From: Acidisoma cellulosilyticum
Lineage (GTDB): Bacteria; Pseudomonadota; Alphaproteobacteria; Acetobacterales; Acetobacteraceae
Assembly: GCF_020621385.1 (NCBI RefSeq)
Contig: NZ_JAESVA010000006.1
Location: 124,001-188,000 of the forward strand
Direction: 5' to 3'
DNA: 64,000 bases
Shown here: piece by piece, positions 18,105 through 27,723 of the stretch
How the letters are laid out: each line of letters opens with the position of its first letter
Position numbering within the stretch: position 1 is the stretch's first letter
Made by a program: the position numbers and the translations under genes
Notes under the pieces: model-generated
What the model saw: only the letters and a program-made list of their open reading frames with translations
Told to the model about the DNA's origin: nothing
Databases searched by the model: none

Positions 18105-18192
18105 TCGCAGCGACGGCGGTCCAGGATCGTGTCGCTGCTTTCTTGGACGTTTCCTCCCTAAACTTGGCGGTACTTCGGTACCGCTTTTTTTT
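18105..18192 (+). ncRNA. Candidate small RNA with UCCUCCC motif and UUCG terminator
   Basis: Two stem-loops lie in a gene-free stretch. The first pairs GCAGCGAC (18107-18114) with GTCGCTGC (18131-18138). The second is a textbook terminator, GCGGTAC-TTCG-GTACCGC (18167-18184) followed by eight T residues to 18192. Between them the single-stranded segment contains TTTCCTCCC, an anti-Shine-Dalgarno-type motif typical of trans-acting alphaproteobacterial sRNAs. The nearest upstream plus-strand frame, ending at 18093, does not look like protein. The 5' end is approximate and the promoter is not clear. Confidence 0.55.
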
Positions 18193-18553
18193 GCCTAGGG
18201 CAGCGCCTCTAGAGCACGCGGTTTCGGTTTTGACAAGGGATCATTTCCTCGGCCGTCATGTTCGCGCAATAATGTTCCAATATTCGCTATAACGAAGCAG
18301 CCCGCAACCGAATAGCACCGCGCGATCTGCCATAGGAAAGAAAGTGCCGACCGGCCTCCATCAGCACCGCCGAGCATGCAGCAGAAGACTGTGACCGATC
18401 GCGCCATCCGATATGTCGAAGGCCGAATCACGGAGTCTTCAAGAAATCGGTTTCCATAAGTTACAAAGTAATTTGTGCATTGCATCTACGGGAGACTTAG
18501 CATCGGCGGGGTAAGGCGCCGCTTATGCCGAAAGGCCAAGGGAGAACAAGGTG
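18193..18553. other. Gene-free stretch before a small gene
   Basis: About 360 bases without a convincing reading frame. The minus-strand frame at 18195-18485 has no recognisable features. A GGGAG-like ribosome site precedes the small gene at 18554. Confidence 0.35.
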
Positions 18554-18775
18554 ATGCAGACAGTCACCGTTTATAATTACTGGACCTGGGTGCCAGGCGA
18601 GGGTCTTGGCAAAATTGCCTGCCGCAAGCGCACGCAGCAGCAGATCGAGGACATCTCCGGCATTCCCATCCTGGTCACGCGGCAGGACGTGGATGAGGCC
18701 GAGCTCAGCCTTGATGGCTCCTACAAACCCGAAAGACGGGACGGCTGTCCCAACCAAACCGTCGCGGCGCTGTAG
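18554..18775 (+). CDS. Small hypothetical protein
   Basis: A 73-residue product (MQTVTVYNYWTW...) with a beta strand, a basic segment (CRKRTQQQIEDISG), then PILVTRQDVDEAELSLDGSY. The arrangement resembles short alphaproteobacterial proteins in which a strand is followed by RKATREAI-like and VDE segments. I do not know a function. The start may be the ATG at 18554 or the GTG immediately before it. It precedes a LysR regulator by 86 bases on the same strand. Confidence 0.55.
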   Translation: MQTVTVYNYWTWVPGEGLGKIACRKRTQQQIEDISGIPILVTRQDVDEAELSLDGSYKPERRDGCPNQTVAAL

Positions 18776-18861
18776 AACATCGATCACCATCTTAATCTTA
18801 GATGACTGGAAGGCTAGGTCAGCATTTGTTATGATGATTGGCCTTCAGTCTGGAGATCAGG

Positions 18862-19755
18862 ATGGAATACGCAGACCTGCGCGTTTTGGAAGCGGTCGCG
18901 CGGCACGGCAGCATGAACCGAGCCGCCGTCGAGTTGAATATGGTGCAATCCAATGTCACCGCCCGCATCCGCATCCTGGAGGATCAGGTCGGCACGCCGT
19001 TATTCGATCGCAGCCGGCGCGGTGTCGTGCTGACGGCGGCAGGGCAGCGGCTTTTGCCCTATGCATCGCGGCTCTCCGCCATCCTGAAGGAAGCCTATGC
19101 GGCGGCGCGGGATGATGGCGTACCACGCGGCATGCTGACGATCGGCTCGCTGGAAACGACCGCTGCCCTCAGGCTACCGCCGATTCTCGCATCCTTCATG
19201 CAGGCCCATCCCTCGGTCGATCTGGTTTTAACGACGGATACGAGCAATGCCCTGGTGGAAGACGTCCTGGCCCGCAAGCTCGACGGCGCTTTTGTCGCCG
19301 GCCCCGTGCAGCATCCGGATCTGCGGGAGGAGACGGTTTTTCAGGAGGAGCTGATGCTGGTGACCGCGCCCGGCGTGACCAGCCTCAAGGCACTCGCGCG
19401 CCTGCCGGAGGTCAAGATCATTGTCTTCCGGCGCGGCTGCTCCTATCGCCAGCGACTGGACAATCTCCTTGCTCAGCTTGGCATTCAGACCGCCAGACAT
19501 CTGGAATTCGGGTCGCTGGACGCGATCCTCGGCTGTGTCGCTGCCGGTGTCGGCATCAGCCTTCTACCCAGGGCTGTCGTCAGCCCCTTCTGGCAGGATG
19601 GCCGGGTGCTTGCCCATGAACTGCCGCCCCAGGACGCACGGGTCGCCACCATGTTCATTCACCACAAGGATGTTCATCCCAGCAGCGCGCTGCGGGCCTT
19701 TCTCGCCACAGCCAGGCCCTTGCCGATGCCGCCCCAACGGATGGCGGCCGAGTAG
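18862..19755 (+). CDS. LysR family transcriptional regulator
   Basis: LysR-type regulator of 297 residues. The N-terminal winged helix (residues 1-60) reads YADLRVLEAVARHGSMNRAA, then MVQSNVTARIRILEDQVG and PLFDRSRRGV, all standard. The remainder is the periplasmic-binding-protein-like effector domain. The ATG at 18862 is chosen because GGAG lies at 18852-18855. It is followed 97 bases later by an MFS transporter on the same strand, which it may control. Confidence 0.92.
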   Translation: MEYADLRVLEAVARHGSMNRAAVELNMVQSNVTARIRILEDQVGTPLFDRSRRGVVLTAAGQRLLPYASRLSAILKEAYAAARDDGVPRGMLTIGSLETTAALRLPPILASFMQAHPSVDLVLTTDTSNALVEDVLARKLDGAFVAGPVQHPDLREETVFQEELMLVTAPGVTSLKALARLPEVKIIVFRRGCSYRQRLDNLLAQLGIQTARHLEFGSLDAILGCVAAGVGISLLPRAVVSPFWQDGRVLAHELPPQDARVATMFIHHKDVHPSSALRAFLATARPLPMPPQRMAAE

Positions 19756-19852
19756 GCGATCACGAAACCAGATTACCCTTCTCTCGATAATTCGTTATCC
19801 GAGATTAAGAATTGCGCTTAGCTATCTCGCCGTCCGATTGCGAGAGAATGGC

Positions 19853-21076
19853 ATGCCCAAATCCCGATCCCGTCACGGCGCCAAGCCGGAGGTAAGCCCC
19901 GGCCGAGCAACCCTGGCGGCCGCCTGCGCCAGCCTGGTTGGTATCGGCCTCGCCCGATTCGCCTATGCGCCGCTTTTGCCCGCCATCATCGGCGCGCATT
20001 GGTTCGCACCCTCCGCCGCCGCCTATCTCGGTGCCGCCAACCTGGTCGGCTATCTGGCGGGCGCTTTGCTCACCCGCCCGATGGCGTCAAGGCTGCCGGC
20101 CCCCGCGCTGCTCCGCGGATTCATGCTGCTGGCGAGCATCGCCTTCTTCGCCTGTTCGGTCCCCGTCTCGCTGGTCTGGTTCTTCGTGTGGAGACTGCTG
20201 TCCGGCATTGCCGGCGGCGGTTTGATGGTATTGGCCGCGCCGACCGTACTGCCCTGGATTCCGCAATCGCGGCGCGGTGTCGCAAGCGGCGTCATCTTCG
20301 CGGGCATCGGCATCGGCATCGCGGCGTCAGGAACAATCGTGCCCCTGCTGCTGCAGCAAAATCTGGCCTTGGCCTGGGATGGGCTTGGCTTGCTCGCTTT
20401 GGTCCTGACGGCCGTTGCCTGGCGCGGCTGGCCGGCCAGATCGGCACCGGCGCCGACACTGGCAGCGCGGGCAAAGATCCCGGCGCATAGCCCGCTGCCG
20501 ACGACACGGCTACGCGCGCTTTATGTCCAATATGCGCTGAACGCCGCCGGGCTCGTGCCCCACATGCTCTTTCTGGTGGATTACGTCGCCCGCGGTCTTG
20601 GCCAAGGTCTCGACAGCGGCGCGCAATATTGGGTTCTGTTCGGGCTCGGCGCGATCATCGGTCCGGTCTTGACCGGTCATCTGGCCGATCGAACCGGCTT
20701 CGGTCCCGCCCTGCGGCTGGCCTTTTTCATCCAGGCCGGTGCCGTCATCTTACCGGCGCTCGGCACCGGGACAGCGGGCCTGATCCTGTCCAGCCTCGTC
20801 ATGGGTGCCTTCACGCCGGGGATCGTCCCCCTGGTTCTCGGCCGCGTCCACGAATTGCTGGCCCATCACCCATCCGCCCAGAAACAGGCCTGGAGCACGG
20901 CCACCACCGCCTTCGCCTTGCTGCAGGCCGGTGGCGCCTATGGCCTCACCTATCTTCTCACCGCGACCGGCGGTGACTACCGGTTACTATTCGTCATCGG
21001 TGCCTGCGCTTTCGCCCTGGGCCTTGGCATCGATCTCGTCGTCGGTGTTTCCTTATCCCGCAGACGCTTCGCCTGA
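19853..21076 (+). CDS. YbfB/YjiJ family MFS transporter
   Basis: Major facilitator of 407 residues with about twelve membrane spans. The N-terminus (LVGIGLARFAYAPLLPAI, then AAYLGAANLVGYLAGALL) is the hallmark of the YbfB/YjiJ family, for which no transported substrate is established. The reading frame is open far upstream, overlapping the LysR gene, but the family begins at this ATG. It converges on the next MFS gene with only three bases between the stops. Confidence 0.9.
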   Translation: MPKSRSRHGAKPEVSPGRATLAAACASLVGIGLARFAYAPLLPAIIGAHWFAPSAAAYLGAANLVGYLAGALLTRPMASRLPAPALLRGFMLLASIAFFACSVPVSLVWFFVWRLLSGIAGGGLMVLAAPTVLPWIPQSRRGVASGVIFAGIGIGIAASGTIVPLLLQQNLALAWDGLGLLALVLTAVAWRGWPARSAPAPTLAARAKIPAHSPLPTTRLRALYVQYALNAAGLVPHMLFLVDYVARGLGQGLDSGAQYWVLFGLGAIIGPVLTGHLADRTGFGPALRLAFFIQAGAVILPALGTGTAGLILSSLVMGAFTPGIVPLVLGRVHELLAHHPSAQKQAWSTATTAFALLQAGGAYGLTYLLTATGGDYRLLFVIGACAFALGLGIDLVVGVSLSRRRFA

Positions 21077-21079
21077 TCT

Positions 21080-22273
21080 TCAGCCCGGCAGGCTTCGGTT
21101 GACCCGCGCGAAAACGACGCAAGCGGTCAGCAGAAGCAGAATGCCGCCGGCCAGGAAGACGCCGGTGACACCGCTGAAGCTGAAGACCGATCCGCCGAGC
21201 GCGGCGCCGGCCGCAATGGCGATCTGCACGGCCGCGACCAAAATGCCGCCGGCACTCTCGGTCTCATCCGGCACGGAGCGCGCTGTCCAGGTCGACCAGC
21301 CGACCGGCACCGCGCCGAAGGCCATGCCCCAAAGCGCGACAAGCACCGCATGGGCCGGCAGGCCCAGATGCAAAACCGCAAGCCCCAGTCCCACGGCGCC
21401 GATGATCAGCGGCGCCAGTGTCAGCGTCAGGCGCAGGCTGCGCTCCAACAGAACGCCGGCCAGCATGGTGCCGACGAAATTCGCGACGCCGAAGCCCAGC
21501 AGCATCAGGGCGATCCCATTGGCGCCGATGCCGGCGGTGGTTTCCAGGAACGGCCTGACATAGGTGAACAAGGCGAAATGCCCGCCGAAGACGAGCACGG
21601 AGCAGATCACGCCAAGCCGCATGCCCGGTCGCAGCAGCACCTCCACCAAAGTCTCCAATCTCGCCGCGTGGTGGGACACCAACTTCGGCAGGAAGGTCAT
21701 CTGGCAGAGCAGCGTCACCACACCGATCAGCGTCGCGAATAAAAAGACGCTGCGCCAGCCATACAGCCCGCCCAGATAGCTGCCGAGCGGCACGGCCACG
21801 ATGGTCGCGACCGAAACGCCGCTGAACAGGATCGAAAGCGCGCGCGGCACCATGGGTGCCGGCACCAGCCTGATCGCAACCGCCGTCGCCATGCTCCAGA
21901 ACCCGCCCAAAGCGATGCCGAGCAAAATGCGTGCGAGCAGCAGCAGGATCAGATTGGGCGCCGCCGCCACCAGCAGATTGGACAGGATGAGCAGGACCGA
22001 AAAGCCCATCAGGACAAGGCGGCGGTCCAGCCCACGGGTGACGACGGCGGCCAGAAGGGCCGCCACAAGGGCCACCAGCGCGGTCGCCGTCACTGCCTGC
22101 CCTGCCAAGGCTTCGGAAATATGCAGGCTCGCCGCCATCGGCGTCAGCAGGCTTGCGGGCAGAAATTCGGCGGTCACCAGGCTGAAGACGCCCAAGGTCA
22201 GGGAGAAGACGGCCGGCCAGGATGCCTTCTCAGGCACCGCGACCGACCAGTTCGGTTCCACACAGTCACTCAT
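21080..22273 (-). CDS. MFS transporter, DHA1 (drug/metabolite efflux) family
   Basis: Major facilitator of 397 residues with twelve predicted spans. Family features include GVFSLVTAEFLPASLLTPMA in the first span, the motif-A-like loop TRGLDRRLVL after span 2 and ARILLGIALGGFWSMA in span 4, as in YdeA, YdhP and NepI-type exporters. It should export sugars, nucleosides or drugs, but specificity is not visible. The ATG at 22273 follows AAGGA by eight bases. The gene is divergent from an AraC-type regulator that probably activates it. Confidence 0.9.
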   Translation of the reverse strand: MSDCVEPNWSVAVPEKASWPAVFSLTLGVFSLVTAEFLPASLLTPMAASLHISEALAGQAVTATALVALVAALLAAVVTRGLDRRLVLMGFSVLLILSNLLVAAAPNLILLLLARILLGIALGGFWSMATAVAIRLVPAPMVPRALSILFSGVSVATIVAVPLGSYLGGLYGWRSVFLFATLIGVVTLLCQMTFLPKLVSHHAARLETLVEVLLRPGMRLGVICSVLVFGGHFALFTYVRPFLETTAGIGANGIALMLLGFGVANFVGTMLAGVLLERSLRLTLTLAPLIIGAVGLGLAVLHLGLPAHAVLVALWGMAFGAVPVGWSTWTARSVPDETESAGGILVAAVQIAIAAGAALGGSVFSFSGVTGVFLAGGILLLLTACVVFARVNRSLPG

Positions 22274-22372
22274 CACATTAGTCCTTAGTACGAACGGTTG
22301 CTCGCAGCATATACTGGGCGACCCGGACGAACTATGATAATAAGTCCGCGACTATTGATCGAAAGTCCGAAT

Positions 22373-23386
22373 ATGGCCTTGTCGAACCCATCCCTGCCAT
22401 CGCTTGATCTGATGAGCGAGTTGCTGCTCGGCATGCGGCTGCGCGGTATCGAGTATCGGCGGATCGAGGTCGCGCCCCCCTTCGGCCTCAGCTTCGGCAA
22501 TGCTTCGCAGCGCGCGCATCTCCATGTCGTGGTGTCCGGCGCGGCCTTTCTGCGCAGCGCGGAAGGCAGGATCTTCAGCCTGCCCGCTGGCACCGCTGTC
22601 TTTCTGCCGCATGGCGGCAAGCATCAACTGCTGTCGGCGATCGATATCCCTTGCCGCGATATCACAAGCTTTACGGGGGAGCCGCTCTGCGACGCGCTGT
22701 CCGAGATCAGGGATTGCGCCGGAAAACCCGGCTGCCCGGACAATACCCTCATTTTCAGCAGCTGCATGGAATTCGATCTCGGCGGCATGCAGCGCCTGGT
22801 GCGCCTGATGCCGGAAGCCCTGATCGTCGGCACGCTGTCGGAACGTCATCCTGAGGTCCTGCCGATCCTGACAGCCATGGAGAGCGAGGTTTGCGGACGG
22901 CGCGTAGGCTTCGGCGCCATTCTGGCGCGGCTCGCCGATGTCCTCTCCGCCATCATCGTGCGCGGCTGGGTGGAATGCGGCTGCGACGGTGCCGCCGGCC
23001 TCGTCGACGCCTTGCGCGATCCGCGCCTCGCCGGCGCCATCGCGGCACTGCATCGCGACCCCGGCCGCACCTGGACGGTCGCCGACCTGGCGGCGGAGAC
23101 CGGCGCATCCCGCTCCGTCTTCGCGGAACGCTTTCACGCCGTCACCGGCGTGACGCCGCTGCGCTACGCGGCCGAGTTGCGCATGCGGCTCGCGACGCAA
23201 TGGATCGGCAGCGAACAGATGCCGATCGATACCGTCGCCCATCGCCTCGGCTATGCGTCTCAGGCCGCGTTCAGCCGCGCCTTCAAACGGGTGACCGGGC
23301 AGCCACCCGGTATCGCGCGGGCATCACAGCTCAGGCCCCCAGATCAGCGGGCCGTCGCCGAGACCGCGTTCCCGCAGGAGCTGTGA
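22373..23386 (+). CDS. AraC family transcriptional regulator with N-terminal cupin
   Basis: Regulator of 337 residues. The N-terminal Cupin_6-type domain begins LDLMSELLLGMRLRGIEYRRIEVAPP (about residues 11-36). The C-terminal AraC DNA-binding domain has two helix-turn-helices: WTVADLAAETGASRSVFAERFHAVTG (about residues 225-250) and IDTVAHRLGYASQAAFSRAFKR (about 284-305). In-frame alternatives at 22334 and a TTG at 22298 would add residues unlike the family. Adjacent and divergent to the MFS exporter gene, which is its likely target. Confidence 0.9.
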   Translation: MALSNPSLPSLDLMSELLLGMRLRGIEYRRIEVAPPFGLSFGNASQRAHLHVVVSGAAFLRSAEGRIFSLPAGTAVFLPHGGKHQLLSAIDIPCRDITSFTGEPLCDALSEIRDCAGKPGCPDNTLIFSSCMEFDLGGMQRLVRLMPEALIVGTLSERHPEVLPILTAMESEVCGRRVGFGAILARLADVLSAIIVRGWVECGCDGAAGLVDALRDPRLAGAIAALHRDPGRTWTVADLAAETGASRSVFAERFHAVTGVTPLRYAAELRMRLATQWIGSEQMPIDTVAHRLGYASQAAFSRAFKRVTGQPPGIARASQLRPPDQRAVAETAFPQEL

Positions 23387-23432
23387 TTGACACAGCAAAT
23401 GCATATCGGTCCGGCGCGCTCTTGACCTGACA

Positions 23433-24662
23433 TCAGCGGTGCCGCTGTGATCTTGCGTAGCCGGCCAGGACCGCCATGCCGGCGAGCCCGCCGATACCCA
23501 AAGCGGCCAAGGCGCCCATAAGCCCGAGCGGGTCGATCAATGCGCCCGCCGCGATCATCCCGATCGGCCAGCTGCCGATGCAGACCGTGACCAGCCCCAT
23601 GACCCGGCTGCGAAAGGCCGGCGGCGTCTCGGTCATGACGATGGTCGTCTGATGGATATTGTAGACCGCACTGCCGACGCCACCTAGGGCGAAGAGCACC
23701 AGCATGGGAACAAGCGCATGCGGCATGCGGCCGACGATCGCCGCCGCGATCAAAACCGAAAACAGAAGCGTGGCACCGCCCGCCAGCCATCGCAGCGGAT
23801 GGCCCGGCAGCGGCCGCACGGCGACAAAAATACCAGCCAGCAGCGAGCCGGCGGGTTCGGCCGCCGCCAATACTCCGATCATGAACGGTGACAGGTCCAG
23901 CACCAGCTTGCCGATCGGCGTCAGTAAGGTGCTGTAGCTATAGCCAAAGAGATTGGTCAGGATCGTGACGCCCAGCAGCAGCACCAGCGTATGGCGGCGA
24001 ACGGCGAAGGCCAGACCGTCGCGCAAGTCCTGAAGCGCGCCCAGCAGCGACAAGCGACGCAGAAGATCCTGCCGGTAGTGGATCCGCGCCACCAGAATCG
24101 CCATCCCGATATTCAGACAGGCCGAGAGCAGAAACGCACCGGCCAGGCCGAAATATTGATAGGCCAAACCGCCGAGCAGCGGGCCCGCGCACCGCGTCGC
24201 ATAGCTCATCATGCTGTCAACCGCGACGGCGCGCAGCGCCAGCGCCGGGCCAGCGCTTTCGGCCACCATCCGTCGCCGCGCCGGCATTTCGGTCGCATAG
24301 ACAAGTCCGCTGATCAGCGCTGCGATCCCGATCTGCCAAGGCCGCAGAACGCCTATGGCCGCCAGCATGCCGACGGTGCCGGCCGAAGCGGCACTCACCA
24401 CCAGGCCGCCGACGACGATGCGCTTGCGATTGGTCGCGTCGGAAATGACGCCCATGAAAGCGCCTGTCACCAGAAGCGGCAGGCTGCGGGCGGCCGAGAC
24501 CAGGGCGACATCGAATCCCGATCGCGTCACCTGCAGCGTGAACAAGGCCGCTGCCAGAACTTCCAGCCAAAGCATGGCGTTCGCGGCCCCGCCTGCGATC
24601 CATAGCGGCACCAGGCCCGGCGCCTTCAACAGGCGCTGCGCTGAACCGCCAAGTATCAGCAT
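23433..24662 (-). CDS. MFS transporter (EntS-like)
   Basis: Major facilitator of about 409 residues with 10-12 membrane spans, of the MFS_3 (enterobactin-exporter-like) group: GVISDATNRKRIVVGGL after the second span and ATEMPARRRMVAE in the middle are typical. The start at 24662 overlaps the stop of the upstream LysR gene by 7 bases, suggesting coupling. An earlier in-frame ATG at 24698 is possible. The exported compound is unknown. Confidence 0.85.
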   Translation of the reverse strand: MLILGGSAQRLLKAPGLVPLWIAGGAANAMLWLEVLAAALFTLQVTRSGFDVALVSAARSLPLLVTGAFMGVISDATNRKRIVVGGLVVSAASAGTVGMLAAIGVLRPWQIGIAALISGLVYATEMPARRRMVAESAGPALALRAVAVDSMMSYATRCAGPLLGGLAYQYFGLAGAFLLSACLNIGMAILVARIHYRQDLLRRLSLLGALQDLRDGLAFAVRRHTLVLLLGVTILTNLFGYSYSTLLTPIGKLVLDLSPFMIGVLAAAEPAGSLLAGIFVAVRPLPGHPLRWLAGGATLLFSVLIAAAIVGRMPHALVPMLVLFALGGVGSAVYNIHQTTIVMTETPPAFRSRVMGLVTVCIGSWPIGMIAAGALIDPLGLMGALAALGIGGLAGMAVLAGYARSQRHR

Positions 24663-25588
24663 GGGCGCAGTGCCGGCGAATGGATCGATTTGACGCATTC
24701 GGTCGCGAGCCAGGTCTTGAAAGCCATAACCACGCTGCGTTGCGCGCTCCTCACCGGAATGGTGAGGCAATAGGGCTGATCAAGCGCGATCACATGACCG
24801 ACCGGCACGACAAGCTGACCTGCCTCCACGGCTTCCGCGCAAAACATGCCCTGGCCCAGGGCGACACCCAATCCGCCGATCGCAAGGTCCAGCGCCGCGC
24901 GGGAGGAATTCGCCGTCATGCCGCGCTGCACGTCGCGGTCCGCCGTCACGCCGGCACTGTCGAACCAGCTCTTCCAGGTCGGGAAAGACGCGGAGGACGG
25001 CCCCCAATCCGTATGGATCAGCCTAGCCGCGAGCAAGTCTTCGGGTGCCGCCAAGGGACCGTATCTCTCCAAAAATGCCGGCGCGCAGACCGGATAGACG
25101 CAATCCTGCGCAATCTCTTCCGTCACATGCTCCCGATAATAGAACTGCCCGTAGGACAGACGAATATCGATCAGGCTCCGCTCGAAGGGCACCGGGTCAT
25201 CTTCCCCGCGCAGGGATATGTCAATCGCACCATGATGATCCATGAAATCCGGCAGGCGGGAGGAGAGCCATCCCATGGCCACGGATTGTGCGACCGATAT
25301 GACGAGGGACGATCGCCGCTCGCCGCCGCTGAGGTCCCGCGACACGGTTCTGATGTCGCCAAAGGCGCCGGTGACCTGAAGAAAAAGCTCCCTGCCCGCC
25401 TCGGTCAATACGGTGCTGCGATTGACCCGGTTGAAAAGCTGCCGCGCGATCTGCTCCTCCAGCCCGCGCACAAGCTGGCTGACGGCGGCGGGAGAGACCG
25501 CCAATTCGTCGGCGGCCGAGACGAAACTGCCCAACCGGGCTGCCGCTTCGAAAGCCTGCAGACTGCGCAATGACGGTGGAACGGCCAT
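24656..25588 (-). CDS. LysR family transcriptional regulator (GcvA-like)
   Basis: LysR-type regulator of 310 residues. The winged helix reads SLRSLQAFEAAARLGSFVSAA, then VSPAAVSQLVRGLEEQ and LFNRVNRSTVLTEAGR, the pattern of the GcvA/DsdC subgroup. The C-terminal effector domain is complete. It is cotranscribed with the overlapping MFS gene downstream. The flavin monooxygenase gene at 25718 is divergent, 129 bases away, and is a second possible target. Confidence 0.92.
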   Translation of the reverse strand: MAVPPSLRSLQAFEAAARLGSFVSAADELAVSPAAVSQLVRGLEEQIARQLFNRVNRSTVLTEAGRELFLQVTGAFGDIRTVSRDLSGGERRSSLVISVAQSVAMGWLSSRLPDFMDHHGAIDISLRGEDDPVPFERSLIDIRLSYGQFYYREHVTEEIAQDCVYPVCAPAFLERYGPLAAPEDLLAARLIHTDWGPSSASFPTWKSWFDSAGVTADRDVQRGMTANSSRAALDLAIGGLGVALGQGMFCAEAVEAGQLVVPVGHVIALDQPYCLTIPVRSAQRSVVMAFKTWLATECVKSIHSPALRPC

Positions 25589-25717
25589 CGGCCCCCATGA
25601 CGGCTGACAGGATAGATAAGCTCAGCTTTCCTATTTCCTGATATTTATCGTTTTTGGCAAGGGCAAATCCTGCGTAGCATCGGCAGCACGGTGACTGAGC
25701 GCAAAGGATGATCAAGA

Positions 25718-27055
25718 ATGCCGAACGGAAAAATGATTTTGGCGGCGTTCTTCTACAACCCGCAGGGCGATCATCGCTTGTCCTGGCGGCATCCCCATGC
25801 ACCAGGGCGAGAGATTTTCGATCTGGACTATTATCGGCGGTTAGTCGGAGAAGCCGAGCGCGCCAAGATCGATGCCATCTTCATCGCCGACCATCTCGGT
25901 ATCTGGGACAATTACGACAGTGGCGTTGCGCATTACGCCAATGCGCGGCTGGAACCTATCTCTCTCGTCTCTGCCCTGGCGGCGGTAACGAAGGATATCG
26001 GTTTCATGGTCACGGCTTCGACCTCCTATAGCGAGCCTTACAATATCGCACGCACCTTCTCGTCCCTCGATCACATCAGCCAAGGCCGCATCGGCTGGAA
26101 CGTTGTGACATCAGCGCTGACGGAGGAGGCGCAGAATTTTGGCCTTGACGGCAATATCGACCATGCCCGCCGCTACGACCGTGCGGCCGAATTTCTCGAT
26201 GTCACCAAAGCTTTATGGGATAGCTGGGAAGACGGCGCGGTACTGATCGACAAAAGCTCGGGCTATTTCGCCGATCCCGCCAAAGTCCATTATCTGCATC
26301 ACAAGGGCGAGCATTTCCGCGTCAAGGGTCCGCTCAATGTGCCGCGCTCGCCCCAGGGATATCCGGTGATCGTGCAAGCGGGATCGTCGGAAGCCGGCAA
26401 GAATCTCGCTGCCCTGCACGCCGATATCCAATTCGCTGTCATCCGCAACCTCGAACAGGGCCTCGCCTACCGCCGCGACATGAACGAGCGATTGGCCAGA
26501 CAAGGCCGCACGCCGGAAAGCTTCCGCCTGCTTCCCGGCATCCTGCCGATTGTCGCATCCTCCAAGGACGAGGCTTTGGAGAAGCAGGCGGCGCTCGAAT
26601 CCCTGATGATCGACCGGGTGGGCATCGACCTGCTGTCCAGCTGGGCCGGCGTCGATCTATCGACTTTCCCGCTCGATGGCCCGATTCCCGCTTTGCCGGA
26701 TCTGGAAAGCTTCAACGGCTGGCGAACCTGGCTTAAGCTCATTCAGGAGGAATCGAACAAGGGCCTGTCCATCCGGCAATTGGCGCGCAAGATCGCGAAT
26801 ACCGGTTCCGTGTCGATGGTCGCCGGGACAGCCGCACACATCGCCGATCAGATGGAGGAATGGTTCGTTGCGGGGGCCGCTGACGGCTATAATCTGATGT
26901 TTCCCTTGCTGCCCGATGACTGGATGAATTTTATGCAGCAGGTCGTTCCGGAATTGCAGAAAAGAGGCCTCTTCAGGACGGAATATGAAACCGGCACGCT
27001 GCGGGACCGTCTGGGGCTGGCGCGACCGGAGAATTCCTTTGTGATCCCGAACTAA
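25718..27055 (+). CDS. LLM-class flavin-dependent monooxygenase (NtaA/SnaA/DszA family)
   Basis: FMNH2-dependent monooxygenase with a luciferase-like TIM barrel, 445 residues. Family signatures are the opening MILAAFFYNPQGDH followed by WRHP, YSEPYNIARTFSSLDHISQGRIGWNVVTS (about residues 103-132) and HYLHHKGEHFRVKGPLNVPRSPQGYPVIVQAG (about 190-222). Members oxidise nitrilotriacetate, dibenzothiophene sulfone, pristinamycin precursors, alkanesulfonates and similar compounds; the substrate here is not determined. A separate NAD(P)H:flavin reductase is needed and none lies nearby. AAAGGA sits about 10 bases before the start. Confidence 0.92.
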   Translation: MPNGKMILAAFFYNPQGDHRLSWRHPHAPGREIFDLDYYRRLVGEAERAKIDAIFIADHLGIWDNYDSGVAHYANARLEPISLVSALAAVTKDIGFMVTASTSYSEPYNIARTFSSLDHISQGRIGWNVVTSALTEEAQNFGLDGNIDHARRYDRAAEFLDVTKALWDSWEDGAVLIDKSSGYFADPAKVHYLHHKGEHFRVKGPLNVPRSPQGYPVIVQAGSSEAGKNLAALHADIQFAVIRNLEQGLAYRRDMNERLARQGRTPESFRLLPGILPIVASSKDEALEKQAALESLMIDRVGIDLLSSWAGVDLSTFPLDGPIPALPDLESFNGWRTWLKLIQEESNKGLSIRQLARKIANTGSVSMVAGTAAHIADQMEEWFVAGAADGYNLMFPLLPDDWMNFMQQVVPELQKRGLFRTEYETGTLRDRLGLARPENSFVIPN

Positions 27056-27416
27056 CCTGGACAGTCAAGCAGCCAAGCACGGCGTCCGCGATAGCACCAC
27101 CGTCACTTCGGAGTCGGAACAGTCCAACATCGTTCCAGGTCAGACGGTCCGATCTGGATTTTGCTTGTCATATCGTTATCGATATAAATAGAATGCCCAA
27201 GACCAGACCTTTTATAATACGGCCACCGGCTTCCGCGATTCGCGCCGGCCGCGACATCAGGCGCTGGCCCGTTCGGTCGGGTTTAAGGCATTTTTCTGCT
27301 TTGATTGACCGAAAGATTGAAGGCAAGGACCCGATTCTACCGATCTCATCAGGAGTTGCTTGAAAATGGCTAGCTTTGTGGCATAGAAGAACCTCCGTCC
27401 AACCTAGGATTGATCC
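27056..27416. other. Intergenic region upstream of the HU gene
   Basis: About 360 bases. A 56-codon open frame at 27193-27363 (MPKTRPFIIRPPA...) has no recognisable features and may be chance. A possible promoter for HU has TTGAAA at 27360-27365 with a weak CATAGA-like -10 about 16 bases on. Nothing else was identified. Confidence 0.3.
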
Positions 27417-27686
27417 ATGTCCAAAGCCTTCCTTGCCCAGGTCATTCAGGAGAGTCTCGAAACCACCGGCGTTGCGGCCAATAAGGCAGCGACCGATGTT
27501 ATCGATGCCATCGTCATGGAATTGAAGAAAGAAGGTGGTTTTACCCTTCCGTCCTTCGGAACCTTCACTGTCAAGAAGACAAAAGCGCGCAAGGCGCTCA
27601 ACCCTCGGACCGGTGAACCCGTCAAGGTCAAGGCAGGCAAGACCGTGCGTTTCAAGGCCTCGCCCTCTCTCAAAAAAGCCGTCTGA
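27417..27686 (+). CDS. HU family DNA-binding protein
   Basis: Histone-like nucleoid protein of 89 residues. It carries the family's N-terminal dimerisation helices, GFTLPSFGTFTVKKTKAR (residues 41-58, the HU/IHF signature region) and the DNA-gripping arm NPRTGEPVKVKAGKTVRFK. It bends and compacts DNA without sequence specificity as a homodimer or heterodimer. It is a single-gene unit followed by a strong hairpin. Whether it is the main HU or an accessory paralogue cannot be told from this window. Confidence 0.95.
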   Translation: MSKAFLAQVIQESLETTGVAANKAATDVIDAIVMELKKEGGFTLPSFGTFTVKKTKARKALNPRTGEPVKVKAGKTVRFKASPSLKKAV

Positions 27687-27723
27687 CGCGGCGTCTCGGC
27701 ACGCCGCCGAGTCGCACGCATCC

